Assembly: GCF_008642335.1 (NCBI RefSeq)
Contig: NZ_CP029191.1
Span: forward strand, 2,666,001 to 2,730,000
Reading direction: 5' to 3'
Origin: Streptomyces venezuelae
GTDB lineage: Bacteria > Actinomycetota > Actinomycetes > Streptomycetales > Streptomycetaceae
DNA length: 64,000 bases
Made by a program: the position numbers and the translations under genes. This document shows, piece by piece, positions 39,645-47,791 of the stretch (position 1 is its first letter; each line of letters begins with the position of its first letter). A model generated the notes under the pieces. It did no database searches. It had not been told where the DNA came from and was given only the letters and a program-made list of their open reading frames with translations.

Positions 39645-40556
39645 TCACCGGCCCCGAGAAGGAACCGCTTCGCGGAGGGCCACGAGCACACGCGACACCG
39701 CCGCCCCCGTCGCCGCCCCCCGGCGCACCGCGGCGATCACGTGGCGGGTCGGGTGGTCCTCCGAGAGCTCGCGCATGACCACGCCGTCACGGCGTACCGC
39801 CGCCATGCGGGGAACCAGCGCCACCCCCATCCCCGCCTCCACCATCGCGAGGATCGACGTCCAGCCCGACGCCGAGTGCGCCTGGGTCGGTGTGAAGCCC
39901 GCCGCCTCGCAGGCGGCCCGCGTGATCTCGGACCAAGGCCCGCTGCCGCCGAAGATCCACGGTTCGGCGGCCAGCGAGGCGAGGCGCAGATCCGGCGCGG
40001 ACGCCAGGCCGTGGTCGACCGGCAGCGCCACGTCCAGCGGGTCCGCGAGCAGGGACTCGCGGGTGAACCGCGTGTCCGCGTCCACCGCGGCCGGCGCCTG
40101 GACGGCCAGGGACAGCGCGATGTCGACCTCCCCCGCCGCCAGGAGCTCGTACGCCTGGGCCGCCTCGGTCTCCCGTACCCGTACGGAGATGCCCGGCGCC
40201 GCCTCCCGCAGCGCCCGCACCGCGGGCACGACCAGCGCGGGCACCGCCGTCGAGAACGCGCCGACCCGCACCTCCCCCGCCTCCCCCTGCGCGTACGCCG
40301 TCAACTCCGCGTCGGCCTTCTCCAGTTGCGCGAAGACCGCCTCCGCGTGCCGCAGCACCAGGTGCGCCGCGTCGGTGAGCCGGACCCGCCGCCCGTGCGC
40401 CTCCAGGAGCGGTACGCCGAGCTGCTTCGCGAGGTTGGACAGCTGCTGGGAGACCGCCGACGGCGTCATCTGCAGCGTCCGCGCCGTCGCCGTCACGGTC
40501 CCCCGCTCGCTCAACGTGCGCAGGATCTGCAGCTTCTTGATGTCCCACTCGCTCAT
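39645..40556 (-). CDS. LysR-family regulator downstream of EamA exporter
   Basis: From ATG 40556 (MSEWDIKKLQILRTL) the protein is 303 residues. The HTH is RTLSERGTVTATARTLQMTPSAVSQQLSNLAKQLG, followed by a ligand-binding domain (GEVRVGAFSTAVPALVVPA). It lies 29 bases after the EamA transporter gene on the same strand, so it is probably co-transcribed and regulates it and itself. The palindrome upstream of the transporter (41624) is a candidate target. The ligand is unknown; EamA partners often export amino acids. Confidence 0.9.
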   Translation of the reverse strand: MSEWDIKKLQILRTLSERGTVTATARTLQMTPSAVSQQLSNLAKQLGVPLLEAHGRRVRLTDAAHLVLRHAEAVFAQLEKADAELTAYAQGEAGEVRVGAFSTAVPALVVPAVRALREAAPGISVRVRETEAAQAYELLAAGEVDIALSLAVQAPAAVDADTRFTRESLLADPLDVALPVDHGLASAPDLRLASLAAEPWIFGGSGPWSEITRAACEAAGFTPTQAHSASGWTSILAMVEAGMGVALVPRMAAVRRDGVVMRELSEDHPTRHVIAAVRRGAATGAAVSRVLVALREAVPSRGR

Positions 40557-40585
40557 GAGCCCAACGTACCGACTGGTCAGGAGGA

Positions 40586-41515
40586 TCACTTCGTGCGGGC
40601 CGCGCCGAGCACCACGCCGCCCAGGATCAGCCCCATGCACAGCACCTGCAGCCACCCCATCGCCTCGCCGAGCACCGCGAAGGAGAGCAGGGCGACGCAG
40701 ACCGGCTGGAGGTAGTAGATGACGCCGGCGCGGGCCGCACCGATGATCGAGATCGCCTTGTTCCAGGCGAAGAAGGCGACCGCCGAGGACACCACGCCCA
40801 CGTAGAGGAGCGGGGAGACCGTGTCGACGGTCGGCTCGAAGCCGCCCTGCACGGCGTAGCTGGCCACGAAGACCGGGAGCAGCATCAGCGCGCCCAGCAC
40901 GAACGTCGAGAGGAGGAACGGAAGCCCCTCGATCTCCTTGGGCCTGCGCTTGAGCAGTGCGCTGTACGAGCCGAAGGAGAGCGCCGCCGCGATGACCCAG
41001 AGGTCGCCGACCGCGAAGTCCATGGCGAACGAGCCCTTGCTGACCAGGAGCAGGACTCCCGCGCAGGCCACGAGCATGCCGGTCACACGTCGCGCGCCGA
41101 GCCTGGCGCCGCCGAGGCGTTCGTATACGGCCATCAGGACCGGCGACGCGGCCATGATCATGCCCATGTTGCCCGCGGTGGTCGTCATCCCGGCCTGGTT
41201 GACCAGGGTGTTGTAGACGGTGACGCCCAGCAGGGACGCGACGAGCAGGAACTTGAGGTGCTCGCGCAGTACGTGCCGCCGGCGCCAGGTCTGCCGCGCC
41301 GCGAACGGCGCGACCGCGGCGATGGCGATGATCCAGCGCCAGAACGCGTGCTGGACGGGCGGCACGGTGTCGTGCAGGGCACGGGAGGTGACGAAGCTGC
41401 CCGACCAGACGACGGTGGCGAGCGCCGCGAGCGCGAGCCCGATGCCGACGGGTCGCGCGGCCGTCCTCGCGGCGGCCGATGCGGTGGGTGCGGGGGTCCG
41501 GTCCAGGACTGCCAC
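40586..41515 (-). CDS. EamA/DMT-family exporter
   Basis: The 309-residue protein (GTG start at 41515, AAGGGA upstream) has ten hydrophobic helices in two EamA repeats. These are visible as ALATVVWSGSFVTSRAL...HAFWRW and GDLWVIAAALSFGSYSALLKR...YYLQPVCVALLSFAVLGEA. DMT proteins of this group export amino acids or small metabolites by proton antiport. The downstream LysR gene is its probable regulator. The substrate cannot be inferred. Confidence 0.9.
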   Translation of the reverse strand: MAVLDRTPAPTASAAARTAARPVGIGLALAALATVVWSGSFVTSRALHDTVPPVQHAFWRWIIAIAAVAPFAARQTWRRRHVLREHLKFLLVASLLGVTVYNTLVNQAGMTTTAGNMGMIMAASPVLMAVYERLGGARLGARRVTGMLVACAGVLLLVSKGSFAMDFAVGDLWVIAAALSFGSYSALLKRRPKEIEGLPFLLSTFVLGALMLLPVFVASYAVQGGFEPTVDTVSPLLYVGVVSSAVAFFAWNKAISIIGAARAGVIYYLQPVCVALLSFAVLGEAMGWLQVLCMGLILGGVVLGAARTK

Positions 41516-41623
41516 GGGGTATCCCTTGCCTCTCTCCCCGCCGCGGCGGGGACTCGGTGCGTTGCGGGACTACCGTGACACCGGCACACCAATCAGGTCC
41601 ATCGAATCTTTTCGCTGGTTTGA

Positions 41624-41638
41624 TTCAGTGAAACTGAA
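41624..41638. promoter_or_regulatory. Candidate operator of the eamA-lysR operon
   Basis: TTCAGT-GAA-ACTGAA is a perfect palindrome 109 bases upstream of the EamA start, and it contains the T-N11-A LysR core (TCAGTGAAACTGA). The surrounding bases (TCTTTTCGCTGGTTTGA) are unusually AT-rich for this genome, as expected for a promoter. Confidence 0.5.
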
Positions 41639-41676
41639 CAGTTTTCCCCTTCTCGCTGGAGGCGAGACGCGCGAGC

Positions 41677-41724
41677 ACGCCGAAGGCACCCTCCGGCGGT
41701 ATGCCGGGAGGGTGCCTTCGGCGT
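41677..41724 (-). terminator. Strong hairpin terminator downstream of the small membrane protein gene
   Basis: ACGCCGAAGGCACCCTCC (41677-41694) pairs perfectly over 18 bp with 41707-41724. It lies 31 bases past the stop of the 41755-41991 gene. There is no T-tract, which is common for Streptomyces hairpin terminators. Confidence 0.75.
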
Positions 41725-41754
41725 GAAGTGGTGCGGGAGTGCGAGCGGGCCGGG

Positions 41755-41991
41755 TCAGCCCTGCTTCTGCTGCTTCCGGGACTTGTCGCCGACCATCACG
41801 AGGCCCGCGATCACCAGGAACAGCACGATGGGCGCGGCGACGTACAGGCCGAGCGTGTCGATGACGCTCAGGCCGGGGCCCGGGTCGTCGCCGTCGTCGC
41901 GCGCCGCGAACGCGGGGGACGACATGAGCAGCATCATCAGCGTCGTGCCGGAGGCCAGGGCGCCGGCGCGCAGTGCGTTCTTCTTGTCCAC
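41755..41991 (-). CDS. Small secreted/membrane protein of unknown function
   Basis: The 78-residue protein starts at GTG 41991 (VDKKNALRAG). It has a signal-like N-terminus (ALASGTTLMMLLMSSPAFA), a short Asp-rich stretch (RDDGDDPGPG), one membrane helix (LGLYVAAPIVLFLVIAGLVMVG) and a basic tail (DKSRKQQKQG). Topology would be outside Asp-rich segment, inside Lys/Arg tail. It lies 20 bases downstream of malQ on the same strand and is closed by a hairpin, so it ends the peptide-malQ operon. I do not recognise a function. Confidence 0.7.
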   Translation of the reverse strand: MDKKNALRAGALASGTTLMMLLMSSPAFAARDDGDDPGPGLSVIDTLGLYVAAPIVLFLVIAGLVMVGDKSRKQQKQG

Positions 41992-42011
41992 GGTGCCAAC
42001 GTAGCGAACTC

Positions 42012-44132
42012 CTAAACGGGGTGCGCGCCCGGGGGTGCCGTACGGGCGGTTTCACCCCGGAAGACCGCCATGAGGGCATGCAGGCGCGGAGACGCGGCGA
42101 GGTCTTCGAGGGTGACGGGGCGTCCGGCGGCGTCGGCGACGGGCAGCCGCCAGTTGGGGTACTGGTCCCAGGTGCCGGGGAGGTTCTGCGGGCGGCGGTC
42201 GCCGACGGCGTCGGGGAGCCAGATGCCGATCATGCGGGCCGGGGTGGCGAGCAGGAAGCGGTGCACGGCGCGGATCTCGTCCTCCTCGCAGCCGATGCCG
42301 CCGGGCAGCATCCCGAGCCGGGAGAGCACCCCCAGCCATTCGTGCACGTCGGCGGCGGCCTCGGCCCGCTCCTGCGCGAGGGGCCGGGTCAACAGGCCGA
42401 GGTCGTGGCGGAGTCGGACGTGCTCGCCGGTGAGGCGGGCGGCGGTCGGGGGCAGGTCGTGCGTGGTGGCGGTGGCCACGCAGTCGGCGCGCCAGGCGTC
42501 GGCGGGCAGCGGGCGGCCCGTGTCCTCCCAGTCCCGTTCGAACCAGAGCACGGAGGTGCCGAGCACGCCGTGCTCGCGCAGCGTCTCGCGGACGCCGGGC
42601 TCGACGGTGCCGAGGTCCTCACCGATGACGAGGGCGTCGGCGCGGTGCGCCTCCAGGGCGAGGACGGCGAGCATCGCCTCGGCGTCGTAGTGGACGTACG
42701 TCCCCTCGGTGGGCTCGCGGCCCTCGGGGATCCACCACAGCCGGAACAGGCCCATGACGTGGTCGATGCGGAGCGCGCCCGCGTTGCGGAGCAGGCCGCG
42801 CAGGAGGGCGCGGTACGGGGCGTAGCCGGACTCGGCGAGCCGGTCGGGGCGCCAGGGCGGCAGGCCCCAGTCCTGGCCGCGCGCGTTGAAGGCGTCCGGC
42901 GGGGCGCCGACGGACATGTGCGGGGCGAAGTGCCGCTGCTGGGCCCAGGCGTCGGCGCCGCCGGGGTGCACGCCGACGGCGAGGTCGTGGACGAGCCCGA
43001 TGTCCATGCCCGCTTCCCGTGCGGTGCGCTGGGCGGTGGCGAGCTGGGTGTCGGTGAGCCAGGCGAGGCGGCAGTGGAAGTCGACGCGGTCCATCGCCTC
43101 GCGGCGGGCGCGGGCGGTGCCGGGCGAGGCCGGGTCGCGCAGGGCGGCCGGCCAGGAGTGCCAGTCGGGACCGTGGGTCTCGGCGAGGGCGTTCCAGGTG
43201 GCGTGGTCCTCCAGGGCGGTGCCCTGTTCGGCGAGGAACGCGTTGTACGCGGCGCGGCGGCCGGGCCCGAGGGGCACTTCGTGGAGCAGCACTTCGAGGG
43301 CTTCGCGCTTGAGGGCCCAGACCGCGTCGCGGTCGATGAGCGCGTCCTGCCGGAGCACGGAGTCCCGCAGCAACCCGGCCCTGCGGCTCAGTTCGTCGAC
43401 CCGCTCACGGGCGTCCCCGGTCAGATACGCGTACTCGGGGACCGCCTCGACGCGCAGGTGCACGGGGTCGGGGAAGCGGCGGGAGGAGGGGCGGTACGGG
43501 GAGGGGTCGCCGCCGGGCCCGTCCGGCGCGCTCGGCACGGCGGCGTGCAACGGGTTGACCTGCACGAAGCCGGTCCCCAGGGTGCGGCAGGACCAGCCGG
43601 AGAGCTCGGCGAGGTCACCGAGGTCGCCCATGCCCCAGGAGCGCCGGGAGAGCAGAGAGTAGAGCTGTACGAGGAGGCCGTGCGTCCGCCGCCCGGGGGT
43701 CTTGACGCGGCGCGGGGCGACGATGAGGTGGGCGGTACCGGTCGCGGTACCGGGGTCCCGGCTCTGTACGTGGAGGCGGTGCACACCGAGAGGCAGGGCC
43801 TCCGGGGGCGCGTCCCTGGGGGCCTCCCACTCGACGGCCCGGCCGCCGCCCTCCGGCTCCACCCGCACTCGCGTCCCCGGCGGCAGCGCCGCGAGCGGCG
43901 GGGGCAGGGGACCGTCCGTCCACACCACCACGGTCGGTGGCAGTGGACGGGCGGCCCGCTCCGCCTCGCGCGCCGTCAGCGCCGCACGGACCGCCTGCGG
44001 GGTGCTCGCGTCCACACCCAGCGCGGCCAGCGCGGCGATCACCGCGGTGTCGGTGGCGGGGACGGTGCGCCCCGGGGACGGGGAGTAGGAGGTGGCCACG
44101 CCGTACGAGGCGGCCAGCCGGGAAAGGGGCAT
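42012..44132 (-). CDS. malQ: 4-alpha-glucanotransferase (amylomaltase), GH77
   Basis: The 706-residue enzyme has an N-terminal extension of ~150 residues, common in actinobacterial MalQ, and then the GH77 barrel. Catalytic regions are visible: nucleophile Asp in ALRIDHVMGLFRLWW, acid/base Glu in ALVIGEDLGTVEPGV, and the stabiliser Asp in ATTHDLPPTAARL. It transfers 4-alpha-glucan segments in maltodextrin and glycogen metabolism in the cytoplasm. Its ATG shares one base with the stop of the upstream repeat peptide gene (TGATG), so its translation is coupled to that peptide. Confidence 0.95.
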   Translation of the reverse strand: MPLSRLAASYGVATSYSPSPGRTVPATDTAVIAALAALGVDASTPQAVRAALTAREAERAARPLPPTVVVWTDGPLPPPLAALPPGTRVRVEPEGGGRAVEWEAPRDAPPEALPLGVHRLHVQSRDPGTATGTAHLIVAPRRVKTPGRRTHGLLVQLYSLLSRRSWGMGDLGDLAELSGWSCRTLGTGFVQVNPLHAAVPSAPDGPGGDPSPYRPSSRRFPDPVHLRVEAVPEYAYLTGDARERVDELSRRAGLLRDSVLRQDALIDRDAVWALKREALEVLLHEVPLGPGRRAAYNAFLAEQGTALEDHATWNALAETHGPDWHSWPAALRDPASPGTARARREAMDRVDFHCRLAWLTDTQLATAQRTAREAGMDIGLVHDLAVGVHPGGADAWAQQRHFAPHMSVGAPPDAFNARGQDWGLPPWRPDRLAESGYAPYRALLRGLLRNAGALRIDHVMGLFRLWWIPEGREPTEGTYVHYDAEAMLAVLALEAHRADALVIGEDLGTVEPGVRETLREHGVLGTSVLWFERDWEDTGRPLPADAWRADCVATATTHDLPPTAARLTGEHVRLRHDLGLLTRPLAQERAEAAADVHEWLGVLSRLGMLPGGIGCEEDEIRAVHRFLLATPARMIGIWLPDAVGDRRPQNLPGTWDQYPNWRLPVADAAGRPVTLEDLAASPRLHALMAVFRGETARTAPPGAHPV

Positions 44133-44368
44133 CAGACCCCCATGAAGTCCAGGCCCGACGCCGTGCCGGTGGAGGTCGGCTCGCTGGTCAGGGGGGCGGC
44201 GTCGGCGAGGGGCGGCTCGCTGGTCAGCGGCGCCGCGTCGGCGAGCGGGGGCTCGCTGGTGAGGGGCGGCTCGATGCAGCCGCAGGAGCAGGAGCCGTCG
44301 AGGCCCGAGTCGGGGTGGGAGACCTGTTTGGAGAGCGCGGACAGCAGAAGATTTGCGGAAGCGGCCAC
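44132..44368 (-). CDS. Small Cys-containing repeat peptide coupled to malQ
   Basis: A GTG at 44368 stands 7 bases after a perfect AAGGAG and opens a 78-codon frame whose stop overlaps the malQ ATG. The peptide has a mildly hydrophobic start (VAASANLLLSALSKQV), then SGLDGSCSCGCIEP with three closely spaced Cys, then two and a half copies of a 12-residue unit (PLTSEPPLADAA), and ends GLDFMGV. The coding sequence contains matching 36-bp tandem repeats. The Ser/Thr/Cys content recalls RiPP precursors, but no modifying enzyme is nearby. A metal-binding or purely leader-type role is also possible. I do not recognise the family. Confidence 0.65.
   Translation of the reverse strand: MAASANLLLSALSKQVSHPDSGLDGSCSCGCIEPPLTSEPPLADAAPLTSEPPLADAAPLTSEPTSTGTASGLDFMGV
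44184..44273. repeat. 36-bp tandem repeat within the small peptide gene
   Basis: Two full copies (44184-44219, 44220-44255) and a half copy (44256-44273) of a 36-base unit beginning CTGGTCAG and ending GGCTCG encode the PLTSEPPLADAA repeats. Substitutions between copies are few, which points to recent duplication in frame. Confidence 0.85.
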
Positions 44369-44434
44369 GTGGGAGCTCCTTCTCAGGGGGCAGGTCTCGG
44401 CAGCCCTACCCAGTGCGCGGGCGCGCAGACGTAT

Positions 44435-44449
44435 ACGTTGCCACAACGT
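44435..44449. promoter_or_regulatory. Palindromic operator candidate upstream of peptide-malQ
   Basis: ACGTTG-CCA-CAACGT is a perfect inverted repeat 67 bases upstream of the peptide gene. The GTTG...CAAC character resembles LacI-family operators that control maltodextrin genes. It shares its last bases with the Crp-like site. Confidence 0.45.
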
Positions 44450-44461
44450 GACCCTGGTCAC
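44448..44461. promoter_or_regulatory. Crp-like binding site
   Basis: GTGACC-CT-GGTCAC is a perfect 14-base palindrome that matches the Streptomyces Crp pattern GTG-N6-GNCAC as I recall it. It lies between the divergent peptide-malQ operon and the GH84-like gene, next to the 44435 palindrome, and could serve either side. Confidence 0.5.
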
Positions 44462-44743
44462 ATCCCTTTCCCTGTGCGGAAGTTGTTCCAGCGGGGCCGA
44501 GCCCTCCCCGGAAGATCGCGCTCCAGCCACTCGGCCGCCGGGAAGATGTCCGCGACGACGGGAGGGCTTCCCCTTAGGGCTTCCTCTACCCCCTCCACCC
44601 CCCGATTCGCGCAGGTTCCGCGAAGAATCCCCCGCGCGACACCCGCTCCCGTTGACACTCCCGCCGCACCAGTGGTGGGCTCACTGGCACATGTGACGCA
44701 AGGGGCCACAAGGGCTCCGGGGGCAGAGACAGGGGCAGGAGCC
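44462..44743. other. Gene-free upstream region of the GH84-like gene
   Basis: No gene is seen in these 282 bases. The strand is C-rich (CCCTCTACCCCCTCCACCCCCC near 44590, given here as positions 44585-44606) and contains CGTTGACACTCC at 44650-44661, whose TTGACA (44652) is a perfect -35 hexamer. A matching -10 candidate falls near 44675 but is weak. It is the likely promoter of the glycosidase gene. Confidence 0.4.
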
Positions 44744-47704
44744 GTGCAGTTGCGGCGCAGGAAGAGCGCGGCCGCCGTCGCGGTCGCCGTGATCGCGGGC
44801 GCGCTCGGCGGCGCGCCGGGCGCCCTCGCGGACCCGGGGGCGCCCGGCGCTCCCGTGACCCTCCCGGACGGCGACACGACGACGGGCTCCCGCCTCCCCT
44901 CCGTCTGGCCCCGCCCGCAGTCGATGACCGCGTCGGGCACCGCCGTCACGATCGGCGACGACGTCGTCCTCGTCGTCCCCCGCGGCGACCGCAACGACCA
45001 CGGCGACCACGGCGACCACGACCCGTACGCCCTGAAGGCCCTCCGCGACCACCTGCACGCCACCGGCGCCCGGCGCGTCACCGAGGTGCGCGACGGCGAC
45101 CCGCTGCCCGCGGGCAACACCCTCGTCGTACGGGCCGGAGGCACGGGTGCCGACCGTGCGCTGCGCTCCCTGGGCGCCCGTGAGCGCGGCGACCTGCCGA
45201 AGGGCGGGTACCGGCTCGCCGTGGGACACGTCGACGGCCGTGCCACGGTCGCCCTCGCCGGCACCGGTGACGACGGCCTCTTCCACGGCGTGCAGACCCT
45301 GCGGCAGCTCACCGGCTCCCCCGCCCCGCGCACCGTCCCCGGCGTGCAGATCCGTGACTGGCCCGGCACCGCCGTGCGCGGCCTCACCGAGGGGTTCTAC
45401 GGCACGCCCTGGACCCGCGAGCAGCGCCTCGCCCAGCTCGACTTCATGGGCCGCACGAAACAGAACCGGTACCTCTACGCCCCCGGCGATGACCCGTACC
45501 GCCAGGCACGCTGGCGCGAGCCCTACCCAGCGGACCAGCGCGCCGACTTCCGCGCCCTGGCGAAGCGGGCCGAGGCCCATCACGTCACGCTCGCCTGGGC
45601 CGTCTCGCCCGGCCAGGCCATGTGCCTGTCGTCCGACCGGGACGTCAGGGACCTCACCCGCAAGATCGACGCGATGTGGGCGCTGGGCGTGCGCGCCTTC
45701 CAGCTGCAGTTCCAGAACGTCAGCTACAGCGAATGGCACTGCGAGCAGGACGCCGGGACGTTCGGCTCCGGCCCGGAGGCCGCGGCGAAGGCGCAGGCCC
45801 GGGTCGCCGACGCGGTCGCCGCCCACCTGGCCGCGCGCCACCCCGGCGCCGCCCCGCTCAGCCTCATGCCGACGGAGTACTTCCAGGACGGGACCACGGA
45901 GTACCGCGCGGCGCTCTCGCGGGCGCTCGACCGCCGGGTCGAGGTGGCGTGGACGGGTGTCGGCGTGGTCCCGCGGACCATCACGGGGCGCGAGCTCGCG
46001 GGCGCCCGCAAGGCGTTCGGCCCGCACCCGCTGGTCACGATGGACAACTACCCCGTCAACGACTTCGCGCAGGACCGTATCTTCCTCGGCCCCTACACCG
46101 GCCGCGAGCCCGCCGTCGCCACCGGCTCGGCCGCCCTCCTCGGCAACGCCATGGAGCAGCCCTCCGCCTCCCGCATCCCCCTCTTCACGGCCGCCGACTA
46201 CGCCTGGAACCCCCGTGCCTACCGCCCCCACGAGTCCTGGCTCGCCGCCATCGACGACCTCGCGGGCGGCGACGCGAAGGCGCGGGGCGCGCTGCGGGCC
46301 CTCGCGGGCAACGACGCGTCGTCCGTGCTCGGCGCCGACGAGTCCGCGTACCTGCGGCCGCTCATGGACGACTTCTGGGAAGCCCGTACGACGCCGGACC
46401 GGGCACGCCGCGAGCGCGCCGCGAAGGCGCTGCGCGCAGCCTTCACCGTGATGCGGGAGGCCCCGCGCCGCCTGGCCGACAGCGAGCTCGACGACGAAGT
46501 ACGCCCCTGGATCGACCAGTTGGCACGCTACGGCGAGGCGGGCGAGACGGCGGTCGACCTCCTTGCCGCCCAGTCCGCCGGCGACGGCGCGGCGGCCTGG
46601 CGGGGCTCGCGCGCCCTGGCGAAGCTGCGGAAGGAGCTGAAGGGGAGCGGCGTCACCGTCGGTGAGGGCGTCCTCGACCCGTTCCTCGCGCGGACGCAGA
46701 AGGCGTACGCGGCCTGGGCGGGATTCGATGTGAAGCAGCCGTCGCACAGCACGACGACCGCCCGCTTCGGCCGCGACCGCACGCTCGCCGCGGTGACGGC
46801 GCTGACCGACCCCGGCACGGAGGGCACGGTGGAGGCGCACGTTCCGGGCGAGGGCTGGCAGCGACTCGGCGCACTCGCGGGGAGCGGCTTCACGGAGCTG
46901 CACCTCACCGAGCAGCACAAGGGCCTGCGCGCCGACGCCATCCGCGCCTCCGCCCCTGACGGCTCCGTCCGCCACCTCGTCCCCTGGTTCGCCGACACCC
47001 CCGACGCCCGCCTCTCCCTGTCCCGCACCGAGGCCGACGCGGAGATCGGCGGAGGGCCGCTGCGGATCTCGGCGAAACTGCGTTCCCTGCGCCCCGGCGA
47101 CGTGAGCGGCGCGCTCCGCGCGAAGGCGCCGAAGGGCATCGCGGTGCGGGTCCCCGCCCGGTCGACGCTGCCGCGCGGTACGGACGTCGACGTGCCGGTG
47201 GACATCACGGTCCCGGCCGGCACGCGCGCGGGCACGTACGACATCCCCCTGACCTTCGGCGACGAGACCCGCACGGTCTCCGTCCGCGCCTTCCCGCGGA
47301 CGGCGGGCCCCGACCTGGCGCGCGGCGCGAAGGCGTCGTCGTCGGGCGACGAGACGAAGGACTTCCCGGCGTCGGCGGCGGTCGACGGCGACCCGGAGAC
47401 CCGCTGGTCGTCACCGGCCGAGGACGGCGCGTGGTGGCAGGCGGAGCTCGCGGAGCCGGTGCGGCTCGGGCAGGTCGTGCTGCGCTGGCAGGACGCGTAC
47501 GCGGCGGGCTACCGCGTGCAGACGTCGGCCGACGGCAGGACCTGGCGGACGGCGGCGACCGTGCGGGACGGCAGGGGCGGCCGCGAGTCGGTCCGCATGG
47601 ACGCGCGCGACACCCGCTTCATCCGCGTGCAGGGCGACCGACGGGCCACGCGCTTCGGCTACTCGCTCTGGTCCGTGGAGGCGTACGCGGTCGCTGACAA
47701 GTAG
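44744..47704 (+). CDS. Secreted GH84-like beta-N-acetylglucosaminidase with C-terminal F5/8-type domain
   Basis: GTG 44744 follows GCAGGAG closely; TTG 44750 is an alternative. The 986-residue protein has a Sec signal (RRRKSAAAVAVAVIAGALGG), a GH84 N-terminal domain (VQIRDWPGTAVRGLTEGFYGTPWT), the barrel (residues ~200-480, with MPTEYF and TMDNYPVND), helical and Ig-like parts, and a C-terminal F5/8 type C carbohydrate-binding domain (residues ~860-985). GH84 enzymes use a substrate-assisted Asp-Asp pair; here the aligned strand reads QFQNVSY, Gln324-Asn325, so activity is uncertain. It may bind or cleave GlcNAc-containing glycans outside the cell. Confidence 0.85.
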   Translation: MQLRRRKSAAAVAVAVIAGALGGAPGALADPGAPGAPVTLPDGDTTTGSRLPSVWPRPQSMTASGTAVTIGDDVVLVVPRGDRNDHGDHGDHDPYALKALRDHLHATGARRVTEVRDGDPLPAGNTLVVRAGGTGADRALRSLGARERGDLPKGGYRLAVGHVDGRATVALAGTGDDGLFHGVQTLRQLTGSPAPRTVPGVQIRDWPGTAVRGLTEGFYGTPWTREQRLAQLDFMGRTKQNRYLYAPGDDPYRQARWREPYPADQRADFRALAKRAEAHHVTLAWAVSPGQAMCLSSDRDVRDLTRKIDAMWALGVRAFQLQFQNVSYSEWHCEQDAGTFGSGPEAAAKAQARVADAVAAHLAARHPGAAPLSLMPTEYFQDGTTEYRAALSRALDRRVEVAWTGVGVVPRTITGRELAGARKAFGPHPLVTMDNYPVNDFAQDRIFLGPYTGREPAVATGSAALLGNAMEQPSASRIPLFTAADYAWNPRAYRPHESWLAAIDDLAGGDAKARGALRALAGNDASSVLGADESAYLRPLMDDFWEARTTPDRARRERAAKALRAAFTVMREAPRRLADSELDDEVRPWIDQLARYGEAGETAVDLLAAQSAGDGAAAWRGSRALAKLRKELKGSGVTVGEGVLDPFLARTQKAYAAWAGFDVKQPSHSTTTARFGRDRTLAAVTALTDPGTEGTVEAHVPGEGWQRLGALAGSGFTELHLTEQHKGLRADAIRASAPDGSVRHLVPWFADTPDARLSLSRTEADAEIGGGPLRISAKLRSLRPGDVSGALRAKAPKGIAVRVPARSTLPRGTDVDVPVDITVPAGTRAGTYDIPLTFGDETRTVSVRAFPRTAGPDLARGAKASSSGDETKDFPASAAVDGDPETRWSSPAEDGAWWQAELAEPVRLGQVVLRWQDAYAAGYRVQTSADGRTWRTAATVRDGRGGRESVRMDARDTRFIRVQGDRRATRFGYSLWSVEAYAVADK

Positions 47705-47720
47705 CGACCGCCACGCGTCC

Positions 47721-47770
47721 GCCGTACGCGTACTCCACGTACGGCACCGTACGTACACGTACCGACGTAC
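47721..47770. terminator. GTAC-rich hairpin cluster between convergent genes
   Basis: Seven GTAC tetramers occur in 47 bases (47724-47770). GCCGTACG (47721-47728) pairs with CGTACGGC (47738-47745), and further CGTACG palindromes follow. It sits between the convergent GH84-like and HNH genes and may terminate both. Confidence 0.5.
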
Positions 47771-47791
47771 AACAAAGGCCCGGATCGTTTG

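Noticed and set aside
36746..39691. Upstream extension of the flavin monooxygenase frame across pepN
   Set aside because: The GxGxxG start at 36745 fits the family. The upstream part is the antisense of the second pepN.
44132..44368. Calling the malQ-coupled peptide a thiopeptide or lanthipeptide precursor
   Set aside because: No dehydratase, cyclase, YcaO, protease or exporter gene lies nearby. The Cys motif alone is not enough.
44132..44530. Longer version of the malQ-coupled peptide starting at 44530
   Set aside because: The extension crosses the palindromic operator region and lacks a ribosome site. GTG 44368 has a perfect AAGGAG.
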